Assembly: GCA_011041895.1 (NCBI GenBank)
Contig: DRAE01000080.1
Location: forward strand, 1-6,016
DNA from: Candidatus Bathyarchaeota archaeon
GTDB taxonomy: Archaea > Thermoproteota > DRAE01
Length of the DNA: 6,016 nt
Direction: 5' to 3'
Shown: one piece after another, positions 1 through 5,725 of the stretch
Position numbering within the stretch: position 1 is the first letter of the stretch
Layout: each line of letters starts with the position of its first letter
Program-made: the position numbers and the translations under genes
Notes under the pieces: model-generated
Database searches by the model: none
Told to the model about the DNA's origin: nothing
Seen by the model: the letters and a program-made list of their open reading frames with translations, nothing else

Positions 1-648
1 GGAGCGGACATCGTAACCAACATAGATGAACTTTCACCAGACCACCTTGGATCAGCTGAGCTCGTAGAGGAGAGAAAAGTTGGTGAGGACAAGATGGTCT
101 TCGTACTCGGATGCAAGAATCCAAAGTCAGTTAGCATACTGATCAGGGGAGGACTAGAGAGAGTAATGGACGAAGCTGAAAGAGGAATACATGATGCACT
201 GTCAGTAGTTGCAGATTGCATAGAGGTAGGAAAGATCGTGCCAGGCGGAGGAGCATCGGAGATAGAGATGGCCCTAGCAGTTAGAAAATACGCTGACTCA
301 GTAAAGGGAAGAGAGAGATGGGCTGTAGAGGAGTTTGCTGAGGCTCTAGAGGTCATACCGAAGGCACTAGCTGAAAACGCTGGACTCGATCCAATAGAGA
401 TCGTAATGGATCTAAGAAGATATCACAAGGAAGGAAAAAAGGCCTACGGTGTCGAGATATTCAGTGGAGAATGTATGGACATGTTTGAGGCTGGGGTCAT
501 GGAGCCATTTAACGTCAAGAAATACGTCGTAGAATCAGCTGTAGAAGCGGCTTCAATGATTCTAAGAGTAGACGAGATAATTGCTGCAGCAAAGGCCAAA
601 CCACCAAAGGGCAAGGAAGGAGAGGAAGAACTACCCGAGGAATTCTAA
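1..648 (+). CDS. Thermosome (group II chaperonin) subunit, C-terminal part, 5' end cut by window
   Basis: This is the last 215 residues of an ATP-dependent cytosolic protein-folding chaperonin that forms double rings with a built-in lid. Frame 1 is open from the first base, and the methionine codon at 94 is internal. The fragment starts near the end of the apical domain (GADIVTNIDE) and runs through the intermediate and equatorial domains. Family hallmarks are RGG at fragment residues 49-51, DEAERGIHDAL with the Asp needed for ATP hydrolysis at residue 65, PGGGASEIE around residue 82, the EPFNVKK segment, and an SA-EAA-MILRVDEII block before the tail. The tail is charged (KGKEGEEELPEEF) and lacks the Gly-Met repeats common in many archaeal subunits. 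The gene stops with TAA and is followed by T-rich sequence. Family identity is near certain; which paralogue (alpha, beta or gamma) cannot be told. Confidence 0.97.
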   Translation, partial: GADIVTNIDELSPDHLGSAELVEERKVGEDKMVFVLGCKNPKSVSILIRGGLERVMDEAERGIHDALSVVADCIEVGKIVPGGGASEIEMALAVRKYADSVKGRERWAVEEFAEALEVIPKALAENAGLDPIEIVMDLRRYHKEGKKAYGVEIFSGECMDMFEAGVMEPFNVKKYVVESAVEAASMILRVDEIIAAAKAKPPKGKEGEEELPEEF

Positions 649-650
649 AC

Positions 651-660
651 TAAAATATTT
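651..660 (+). promoter_or_regulatory. TATA-like box for the tRNA-Glu gene
   Basis: The AT-only stretch TAAAATATTT begins two bases after the thermosome stop codon and is centred about 26 bases before position 682, a few bases upstream of the mature tRNA 5' end. That is the normal archaeal TATA-to-start distance. Its assignment to the tRNA is inferred from position only. Confidence 0.5.
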
Positions 661-665
661 CCAGA

Positions 666-680
666 CTTTTTTACTTTTTT
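666..680 (+). terminator. T-rich terminator of the thermosome gene
   Basis: Two runs of six T (CTTTTTTACTTTTTT) lie 18-32 bases after the thermosome stop codon. Archaeal RNA polymerase terminates at such T-runs without needing a hairpin. The runs lie between the proposed tRNA TATA box and the tRNA itself, so chaperonin termination and tRNA initiation would share the same bases. Confidence 0.55.
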
Positions 681-686
681 AGACAA

Positions 687-764
687 GCTCCGGTGGTGTA
701 GCTCGGCCAAGCATCAGAGGCTTTCGACCTCTAGACCCGGGTTCAAATCCCGGCCGGAGCACCA
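687..764 (+). tRNA. tRNA-Glu (anticodon UUC), CCA encoded
   Basis: A full cloverleaf can be drawn. The acceptor stem is GCTCCGG (687-693) paired with CCGGAGC (754-760), with discriminator A761 and encoded CCA (762-764). The D-stem GTGT (696-699) pairs with GCAT (711-714) through one G-T at each end. The anticodon stem AGAGG (716-720) pairs with CCTCT (728-732) around the loop CTTTCGA, placing the anticodon TTC at 723-725, which reads Glu codons GAA/GAG. The T-stem CCGGG (737-741) pairs with CCCGG (749-753) around the loop TTCAAAT. No intron is present. Besides translation, Glu-tRNA can feed tetrapyrrole synthesis and the tRNA-dependent Gln pathway in archaea. Confidence 0.97.
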
Positions 765-771
765 TACACCA

Positions 772-780
772 ACTTTTATT
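772..780 (+). promoter_or_regulatory. T-rich tRNA terminator / TATA-like element before tpiA
   Basis: CTTTTATTT lies 8 bases past the tRNA CCA end. It could stop tRNA transcription. It also sits about 26 bases before position 802, which would leave a short tpiA leader that still contains the Shine-Dalgarno site at 817-822. A second weak candidate is CTATACTG around 785-792. Assignment is by position only. Confidence 0.35.
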
Positions 781-816
781 TCGGCTATACTGTAATCTAC
801 TTTTTGAAAACTGTTC

Positions 817-822
817 GAGGAG
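817..822 (+). promoter_or_regulatory. Shine-Dalgarno site of tpiA
   Basis: GAGGAG matches the 3' end of archaeal 16S rRNA and is separated by six bases from the ATG at 829. This supports that start codon for the isomerase gene. Confidence 0.7.
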
Positions 823-828
823 TAGCAA

Positions 829-1725
829 ATGCCAAGAATATCTTATCCGTTCATACTGGTGAATTGCAAAACCTATGCTGAGGCAACGGGAGATAATGTA
901 CTGAAACTTTCTAAAATCATTCACAACATAAATGAAAGCTACTCCGTGCAAATCGGAATTGCACCACAGTTTACGGACATATACAGGGTATGCCTAAGAT
1001 ACCCCGACATACCAGTGTTTGCTCAGCATATGGACCCCATTAAACCTGGAAGCCATACGGGACACATTCTCCCCGAGAGTTTAAAGGAAGCTGGATGTGC
1101 AGGAGTCATAATAAATCATTCAGAGAGAAGGATAAGAATCGACGAAATATGTGAGTGCATAAATATTTGCAGAGAATTAGAGCTGATATCGGTGGTCTGT
1201 GCATCTACTCCAGAGATATGTATGGCTATTGCAACATTCTCCCCTGACATAGTTGCAATAGAGCCTCCAGAGCTCATAGGCACTGGGATCCCAGTTTCAA
1301 AAGCGAAGCCAGAAGTTGTTAAAAGGGCAGTTAACGCCATCAAGAAAATTTCACCTGAGACAAGAATCTTCTGTGGAGCAGGTATAACTAAAGGCGAAGA
1401 TGTCAGCAAAGCACTGGAGCTTGGAACAGACGGTATTCTAGTTGCCTCTGGAGTAGTGAAGGCAAAAGACCCGGAGAAAGTTCTCATAGAATTTGTTGAA
1501 GCAGCAGAGTCGACGATTACGGAGAAGAGGCATCCGCTTAGAGATCTCATGGAGAAAGCCTTTGCAGGAAAACGAGCGCTTTCAAAAAGGGCACTTGTCA
1601 GAAGACTAGTGAGATTAGGTATACCTGAGGAGTTCGTTGACCAGAAGATTGTCTCAGCAGAGATACAGAGTATACTTAGAAAGACTTACAAGAACGGTGA
1701 AGTATACTATATACTGCAAGAATAG
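829..1725 (+). CDS. tpiA: Triosephosphate isomerase with a C-terminal extension
   Basis: This cytosolic enzyme interconverts dihydroxyacetone phosphate and glyceraldehyde 3-phosphate in glycolysis and gluconeogenesis. Residues 1 to about 228 form an archaeal-type TIM barrel. Visible are the substrate-binding Asn12 and catalytic Lys14 (VNCKTY), the FAQH-DPIKPGSHTGH segment at 64-79, catalytic His97 in NHSERR, catalytic Glu145 in the loop-6 motif IEPPELIGTG, and the phosphate-binding CGAGIT (182-187) and GILVASG (202-208). The usual archaeal enzyme ends near residue 228; this one continues in frame to 298. The added part is basic and helical (HPLRDLMEKAF; SKRALVRRLVRLGIPEEF; AEIQSILRKTY), ending in a likely beta strand (EVYYIL). 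Its fold and role are not recognised, though the layout recalls a small winged-helix or RecX-like helical module. The ATG start has a good SD. The gene ends 6 bases from a convergent minus-strand gene. Confidence 0.96.
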   Translation: MPRISYPFILVNCKTYAEATGDNVLKLSKIIHNINESYSVQIGIAPQFTDIYRVCLRYPDIPVFAQHMDPIKPGSHTGHILPESLKEAGCAGVIINHSERRIRIDEICECINICRELELISVVCASTPEICMAIATFSPDIVAIEPPELIGTGIPVSKAKPEVVKRAVNAIKKISPETRIFCGAGITKGEDVSKALELGTDGILVASGVVKAKDPEKVLIEFVEAAESTITEKRHPLRDLMEKAFAGKRALSKRALVRRLVRLGIPEEFVDQKIVSAEIQSILRKTYKNGEVYYILQE

Positions 1726-1731
1726 CTTTCT

Positions 1732-1959
1732 TTACATTCCTGTAACCATTTTGTATATATACAGTACAACAAACATCAGGAACCAAGCAATTGCAATGTA
1801 AGCCAATATACGGTTTCGTTTCTCCAGTTTTTTAAGTTCCTCGTACTCCTCCATGCACTTCCTAGAGCAAAACTTCTTTCCCTCTGGAATTGATATTCCA
1901 CATATTAGACAATGTCTATGAGGAAGCTTGAACTCTCTATAATCTTTTTGTTTGCTCAC
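1732..1959 (-). CDS. Small zinc-ribbon protein with a C-terminal membrane anchor (DUF2116-like)
   Basis: The 75-residue product has a treble-clef or zinc-ribbon-like knuckle with four cysteines, C17-x2-C20 and C31-x3-C35 (HCLICG and KKFCSRKCMEEY). A charged helix follows (about 36-50, EELKKLEKRNR), then one hydrophobic helix (about 51-69) and a short tail. The layout matches small archaeal proteins of the DUF2116 type, whose function is unknown. The four Cys should bind one zinc ion on the cytosolic side, since the positive charges precede the membrane helix. The start is GTG; the only other internal Met, residue 36, lies after the zinc site, so a later start is unlikely. No SD is seen. An AT-rich box near 1983-1990 (read on the minus strand) is spaced for a nearly leaderless transcript. 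It is divergent from the 2009 gene and convergent with tpiA. Confidence 0.85.
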   Translation of the reverse strand: MSKQKDYREFKLPHRHCLICGISIPEGKKFCSRKCMEEYEELKKLEKRNRILAYIAIAWFLMFVVLYIYKMVTGM

Positions 1960-2008
1960 AATAATTACTAATCTAAATTAAGCTATTTTCATTTCCTACA
2001 TAATCAGA
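1960..2008. promoter_or_regulatory. Short divergent promoter region
   Basis: These 49 bases separate the zinc-ribbon gene (minus) from the 360-residue protein gene (plus). CTAAATTA at 1973-1980 sits about 26 bases before positions 2003-2006, which would give the plus-strand gene almost no leader. GAAAATAG read on the minus strand (1983-1990) is spaced for a start near the GTG at 1959. Neither gene has a visible SD, which agrees with leaderless transcripts on both sides. Confidence 0.45.
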
Positions 2009-3091
2009 ATGACAGAGTCCATTAGATTAGGAGAGATAGCTCTCGAAGAAGTACCTACAAAGGGAACGCTTGCATATGACTTCTTAGTGCATAAATTCAA
2101 AGCAGAGCCAAACTTTTCATGGGTTGGTTTTCAGGTTCACGTTCCAAAGGGATATAAGCTAGTTACCGCATCCTCGGATAGGATCTCAGCATACTTTGAA
2201 TTTCAAGATATCCAAGACAGCTTCTTAAGGAAGGGATTTTATATAAAATGGAATGCTCTTCACGAGAGTCAAGTTTCAGTTGAATGGCTTTTCAAAGCCA
2301 TAAGAAGATACGAAAAGTATATACGACACAGATATGGTAGAACGGTGGAGATAAGGGAGCGATATTATATAGAATTTAACGGGCATGAATGTTTCTTCTA
2401 TCATTCAGCCTTTCCACTATATAAGAAAAAGGGAATGTTCAGACATGAACAACAGCTACTGAAAAGCATCGACTTGGTATGGCTATGCAGAGACTTGAAT
2501 AGAGCCTATACTGTTAGCATATACGCTGATGAAACTCTCTTTAGTAGAAACGTTAAGCGCTTCTTCTCGATACTTAAATCCATCAAGTGCCACTATGAGG
2601 GGGATTTCAACACTCTAAAACTTTTTGACATGTCACTGTTTATACCGGACAATTACGCAATCATTGGAGCATCAGAGGCCAATGAAAATGAAGGCGTGTT
2701 AAACATTGGGGTTCCATCGGAAAAGAAGCTTTTGTCGATAGAGTGGGCGCCAACCAGAAAAATTCTTAGAACCTTAAAATGCAAGTCATTTAAAGAAGTA
2801 CCAGAGAAAATGAAGAAATCCTTTCTAGATCTTTCCACAAAGCGAAAAGAAAAGTTATCTCTAAAGCACTTATCAGATTCTATCAATCGTCATCCAGCGC
2901 ATATTTTTGAGATGCATCTTGAAAGAGGAAGGTTTTTTAAAAGTGTCAAGTCGTCAGCAATGATAATCTGGCACTGTAATAAATCTAATAGGGTTTTCAC
3001 GGTTCTAGCTAATGCTCCTTCTAAACTTATGCCTCTCTATGTAAAGGAGGCGTTAAGAATATCTAAGCGAACACTCTGCCACCGTATCTAA
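2009..3091 (+). CDS. Unknown protein with an internal duplication and paired Cys/His positions
   Basis: The function is not recognised. The 360-residue product has no signal peptide or membrane segment and is basic and aromatic-rich, so it is probably cytosolic. It appears to hold two degenerate copies of one module. In the first (about 41-195) the landmarks are VPKGYKLV (45-52), W81, H126 in NGHECFF, W158-x-C160, NRAYTV (164-169) and C194-H195. In the second (about 208-358) they are IPDNYAII (212-219), W246, H298 in HPAHIF, W321-x-C323, NRVFTV (327-332) and C357-H358. The gap between the two Cys is 34 residues in both copies. The Cys and His could bind metal or form disulfides; this is inference. 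The start is ATG without an SD, probably leaderless. The 3' end overlaps the convergent gene at 3063-3266 by 29 bases. Codon use resembles the neighbours. Confidence 0.85.
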   Translation: MTESIRLGEIALEEVPTKGTLAYDFLVHKFKAEPNFSWVGFQVHVPKGYKLVTASSDRISAYFEFQDIQDSFLRKGFYIKWNALHESQVSVEWLFKAIRRYEKYIRHRYGRTVEIRERYYIEFNGHECFFYHSAFPLYKKKGMFRHEQQLLKSIDLVWLCRDLNRAYTVSIYADETLFSRNVKRFFSILKSIKCHYEGDFNTLKLFDMSLFIPDNYAIIGASEANENEGVLNIGVPSEKKLLSIEWAPTRKILRTLKCKSFKEVPEKMKKSFLDLSTKRKEKLSLKHLSDSINRHPAHIFEMHLERGRFFKSVKSSAMIIWHCNKSNRVFTVLANAPSKLMPLYVKEALRISKRTLCHRI

Positions 3092-3266
3092 ATATAAGTA
3101 CTGCAATGACTATGCACGTTATCCCCAGAAACAACATCAATAACAACCCAATTAAAGTAGCTTTATTAACTTGAGCTGGAGCAAATGCTATAGCTATAGT
3201 AACTATTAAAAGAAACGTTATCAGTAGATATCTCAGAGTTTTTCTTTTATCATCCGTCACGTACAC
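3063..3266 (-). CDS. Small protein with two membrane helices, unknown function
   Basis: The 67-residue product has a short charged N-terminus (TDDKRK), a first hydrophobic helix at about 12-29, a short polar turn (QVNK) and a second hydrophobic helix at about 37-60 that ends in RYGGR. A helical hairpin in the membrane with both ends on the same side, probably the cytosol, is predicted. No family is recognised. The GTG start overlaps the upstream PH-like gene by 17 bases and has the SD GGGAGG (3276-3281, minus strand) nine bases ahead, so the two are probably co-transcribed and translationally coupled. The 3' end overlaps the plus-strand gene ending at 3091. The hydrophobic pattern, overlap and SD make it a likely real gene despite its size. 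Confidence 0.72.
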   Translation of the reverse strand: MYVTDDKRKTLRYLLITFLLIVTIAIAFAPAQVNKATLIGLLLMLFLGITCIVIAVLIFRYGGRVFA

Positions 3267-3636
3267 TGTACACAGCCTCCCTTATGAAATCCCTCCAGTA
3301 CTCAGGATCTCCTCTTACACAGGTAAACACTATCTCCTTATCATCTGAAAGCTTTATAAAGATTCCCTTGCTTAGTGACGCAGCTATATCAAATCCTCTA
3401 ACCATAGACCATGAAAAGGGAAGCTTTTGAACAATTACATCCACTATATTATACAGGGGCCATTCTAAAGTTTCCTTATCCCATGGAGGAAAAGTTTTTG
3501 CGAAGACTAGTCTCCTATTCGTGATATATAACGTTCCAGACCAGCTTACGATAAGTTTCCTATCTCCCCAAAAGACTGCCTTAAAGAATCCTATGAGCTC
3601 TTCACCATTATACATTTTGAATGGGGGCTTAACCAT
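3250..3636 (-). CDS. PH/GRAM-like domain protein
   Basis: The 128-residue product (from the ATG at 3636) has the layout of a PH-like or GRAM domain: a GEELIGFFKAVFW strand near the N-terminus, then SGTLYITNRRLVFAK (33-47), a W-PLYNIVDVIVQ strand (59-69), a hydrophobic strand with charged turn (IFIKLSDDKEIVFTC, 93-106), and a C-terminal helix with W114 and FIREAVYSV. In bacteria and archaea such domains (bPH, GRAM, YdbT-like) often act at or beside membranes, which fits the overlapping membrane-hairpin gene downstream. No ligand or partner can be named. The frame is open further, with GTG at 3639 and TTG at 3660. The ATG is preferred because no SD supports the TTG and the AT-rich box near 3670-3676 is spaced for a start near 3647, inside the longer version. 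The gene is divergent from the ABC permease gene. Confidence 0.8.
   Translation of the reverse strand: MVKPPFKMYNGEELIGFFKAVFWGDRKLIVSWSGTLYITNRRLVFAKTFPPWDKETLEWPLYNIVDVIVQKLPFSWSMVRGFDIAASLSKGIFIKLSDDKEIVFTCVRGDPEYWRDFIREAVYSVRDG
3276..3281 (-). promoter_or_regulatory. Shine-Dalgarno site of the two-helix protein gene
   Basis: Read on the minus strand this is GGGAGG, nine bases before the GTG at 3266 and inside the end of the PH-like gene. It supports the GTG start over the in-frame GTG six bases later and suggests translational coupling. Confidence 0.6.
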
Positions 3637-3721
3637 CACTATATCGAAAACAACTATCAAAAGCTAAACTTTAAAATTATTTTGGATAATGATAAATCTT
3701 AAGCATAGAAGGTGATTAAGG
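3637..3721. promoter_or_regulatory. Divergent promoter region between the PH-like gene and the ABC permease gene
   Basis: This AT-rich stretch holds the start signals of two divergent units. TTTTAAAG, read on the minus strand around 3670-3676, is placed for a PH-like transcript start near 3647. AAAATTATTTTGG (3673-3685) and GATAAATC (3691-3698) are candidate boxes for the plus-strand permease gene. Only one set of signals may be used at a time if the boxes overlap. The boxes are assigned by spacing alone. Confidence 0.4.
3710..3716 (+). promoter_or_regulatory. Shine-Dalgarno site fixing the TTG start of the permease
   Basis: AGGTGAT is an exact match to part of the archaeal SD consensus GGAGGTGAT and lies five bases before the TTG at 3722. 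It is the main reason to accept a TTG start here. The next in-frame Met is residue 32, within the first membrane helix region. Confidence 0.75.
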
Positions 3722-5620
3722 TTGGGTTTCAGAGAAAAACTTGAATTTCTATTTGGTGAAAGAATTCCAACGATAGCTACGGCCATTGTAAGAAGCTTCA
3801 GCAGAAGAAAACTCATGACAGCTCTCACGTTTCTCACTATCACATGTATTGTAGCTGCCATGGTTATCTCGGTCTCCGTAACACAGAGTCTCTATGCTAA
3901 GCCAGAATCGATGCAAACTCCCTCAGGGCCATATGGAATAAGTCTGAGAATAATGAACTGTAAAATTTATGAATTCCCTATGACAGCGTATAACGAGGTT
4001 AAAAACTGGTTTATCTCAAACGGGTATAGTGATTTCATAATAGGTGCTAGAGTAATTCCTGGCGGAGACCGTAGAATAGCTGAGACAAGATATACATTCA
4101 TGGAAAGCAGCGTACAGTATGTTACCCCTGTCATAGTGATAAACGCTACAGCTGAGGATAGGATATTTAACATATCCTATCACCTAGGGAGTTGGATTAC
4201 AGATAATCCAAGTGATATAATGGTAAGTGAAGTCATCGCCTCCGACCTCGGAGTTAGTGAGGGCTCCCTTATAAGAATAATGTATGGTGAAAAGAACGTA
4301 TACAACTTCAGAGTTAAGGCCATTTTTGACGTCAACCAAATGGAAAACCTCATGGATACAGTAAGAGGCTATACAAAGACAGGAAACCAGTGGACTCTCT
4401 ATCCATGGATAGGAAAATACGTGCTCTCGATAGGAGGAGAAGAATATCCACTAGCACAAACAACAGCGATATTCACATATCAGGCCCTGAAAACAATACT
4501 TGAGGAGACGAATCAGAAGCTTATCATGGGAGAAACCATAATCGACATAGTTCCCCAAAGCTCAATCCCTAAAGAAGATCTCTTCACGATAGCCGAAGAA
4601 CTAGTTGAACATATGCAACAACTCGCAAAGAAATGGAGTCTAAACATGGAAATTAGAGTCAACTATTCAACAGAGGAATCCTGTGAACAGATAAAATGGG
4701 AGATATCCCCAAGAATACAGCTTAAAGGTTTACCACTGCTAGTGACCTTCGGTGCAATTGCAGTGATGATGATTGGAAACACTATGTACGGTGTACTAGA
4801 GCAACGACAGAAAGAGGTAAAAATATGGACTGCTGTCGGCGCTAACCCGTCAGACGTTTCAAGAAATGTGTCCATTGAAGCTCTGATATATGCATTCGTG
4901 GGACTGGGATGTGGCGTACTTTTAGGACTAGCTCTACAAGCACTATCAAATCTCCCAGCGATTTCAGCTGTGGTTCCACCTCTGCCACAAACTCTTACGG
5001 GAGAGGTTTTAGCCATAATAGTTATTTCAACAATATTCTTCTGCTGGCTTGGTGCCCTGCTACCAGCTAGAAAGGCATCAATAATAGCTGTTCCATCATT
5101 GAAGAGAACATGGAAGCCCAAGGGCAAGGAGGCACTAAAGTTCAGAGTAGAGGAACAAGAGCAGCCTGTACTGCTATCAATAGACGAAGTTGAAAGCCTA
5201 TACAGGTACATAACCTCCAGAAAAGGAATGGATATGCCATCATTCTATGACATACATGACTTCTGGGGTGTGAAAAAGAAGACCGAGCCCGATGGAACTA
5301 TAATCAAGGAATTCGGCTTCAAATGTGCACTTGCAACAATGCCTGGAAGCTTTGCCGACATAAAGGTTAAGGTGGTCAAGAAGCCTGAATGGGAACTAGC
5401 TAAACTGTACCTAACAGTCACGCCATATACCATCTACTCAGAGTTCGGAGTCGGCGGTGCTTCGGCAGATACGCTTGGAAAGGTTGCACTCGACGCCGTT
5501 GAAGGATTCAGAGATACTGTAATAAGATGGAGACTAGAGGGTAGAAAGATAGTAGTCAAGAGAAAAAAGCTGAAGAAAGTAAAAAGGATAAAGCTAAGAG
5601 AAGAGGAAGAGGAGGAGTAA
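3722..5620 (+). CDS. ABC transporter permease, FtsX/MacB type, with a cytosolic C-terminal domain
   Basis: The 632-residue product is a membrane subunit of an ABC system. The N-terminus is cytosolic and basic (RSFSRRK), followed by helix 1 (about 33-54), a large outside domain (about 55-335), and helices 2 (about 337-357), 3 (about 385-408) and 4 (about 427-448). The FtsX signature is the cytosolic loop RQKEVKIWTAVGANPSDV (361-378) and the LPARKAS end of helix 4 (447-453). The outside domain carries N-x-S/T sites at N141, N150 and N314, possible glycosylation points. FtsX proteins of MacB or LolCDE type do not pump by a channel; they transmit ATP-driven motion to the outside domain. The unusual part is residues 460-632: about 170 cytosolic residues with a likely alpha/beta region (about 530-610), then a run of Lys/Arg and a final six-Glu tail. 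No ATPase gene lies in the window. The substrate is unknown. Confidence 0.9.
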   Translation: MGFREKLEFLFGERIPTIATAIVRSFSRRKLMTALTFLTITCIVAAMVISVSVTQSLYAKPESMQTPSGPYGISLRIMNCKIYEFPMTAYNEVKNWFISNGYSDFIIGARVIPGGDRRIAETRYTFMESSVQYVTPVIVINATAEDRIFNISYHLGSWITDNPSDIMVSEVIASDLGVSEGSLIRIMYGEKNVYNFRVKAIFDVNQMENLMDTVRGYTKTGNQWTLYPWIGKYVLSIGGEEYPLAQTTAIFTYQALKTILEETNQKLIMGETIIDIVPQSSIPKEDLFTIAEELVEHMQQLAKKWSLNMEIRVNYSTEESCEQIKWEISPRIQLKGLPLLVTFGAIAVMMIGNTMYGVLEQRQKEVKIWTAVGANPSDVSRNVSIEALIYAFVGLGCGVLLGLALQALSNLPAISAVVPPLPQTLTGEVLAIIVISTIFFCWLGALLPARKASIIAVPSLKRTWKPKGKEALKFRVEEQEQPVLLSIDEVESLYRYITSRKGMDMPSFYDIHDFWGVKKKTEPDGTIIKEFGFKCALATMPGSFADIKVKVVKKPEWELAKLYLTVTPYTIYSEFGVGGASADTLGKVALDAVEGFRDTVIRWRLEGRKIVVKRKKLKKVKRIKLREEEEEE

Positions 5621-5628
5621 TTCCCTAA

Positions 5629-5641
5629 TTTTCATTTTTCC
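5629..5641 (+). terminator. T-rich terminator after the permease gene
   Basis: ATTTTCATTTTTC starts about nine bases after the permease stop codon and is T-rich in the manner of archaeal intrinsic terminators. No hairpin is needed or seen. Some read-through into the following membrane gene is possible. Confidence 0.4.
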
Positions 5642-5682
5642 TATCTTAAGAACTCAAGAGGAAAGTATTATATCATCATCCA

Positions 5683-5690
5683 CTTAAATC
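5683..5690 (+). promoter_or_regulatory. TATA-like box for the 3'-edge membrane protein gene
   Basis: CTTAAATC is centred about 26 bases before position 5712, which would leave a leader of about 14 bases before the ATG at 5726. That leader holds a weak SD-like CAGGGA at 5714-5719. TATTATAT at 5666-5673 is an alternative box. The proposal rests on spacing. Confidence 0.4.
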
Positions 5691-5725
5691 TTCTAATCGA
5701 GGAATAAAATAAGCAGGGATTTAAT

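Noticed and set aside
679..951. Minus-strand open frame of 90 codons across the tRNA and the start of tpiA
   Set aside because: It runs antisense through a well-formed tRNA and the conserved N-terminus of the isomerase, and its product shows no family features.
1116..1550. Minus-strand open frame of 144 codons inside tpiA
   Set aside because: It is opposite the catalytic core of tpiA, and its Ser/Ala/Ile-rich product looks like a shadow of the real frame.
1752..1763. 12-base palindrome TGTATATATACA
   Set aside because: It is low-complexity TA repeat within the codons for the membrane helix of the zinc-ribbon gene; no second copy supports an operator.
2653..2886. Minus-strand open frame of 77 codons inside the 360-residue protein gene
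   Set aside because: It lies wholly antisense to a long frame with consistent codon use and has no start signals.
3664..3861. Minus-strand open frame of 65 codons over the permease start
   Set aside because: It overlaps the divergent promoter region and the SD-supported start of the permease, and its product is not recognisable.
4158..4180. Perfect 9-base inverted repeat with a 5-base loop (ATAGGATAT / ATATCCTAT)
   Set aside because: It lies in the middle of the permease coding region. A short AT-rich match like this is expected by chance at moderate frequency in a window this size.
4663..5211. Minus-strand open frame of 182 codons inside the permease gene
   Set aside because: It is antisense to the FtsX signature region and rich in Ser/Thr/Pro, typical of a shadow frame.
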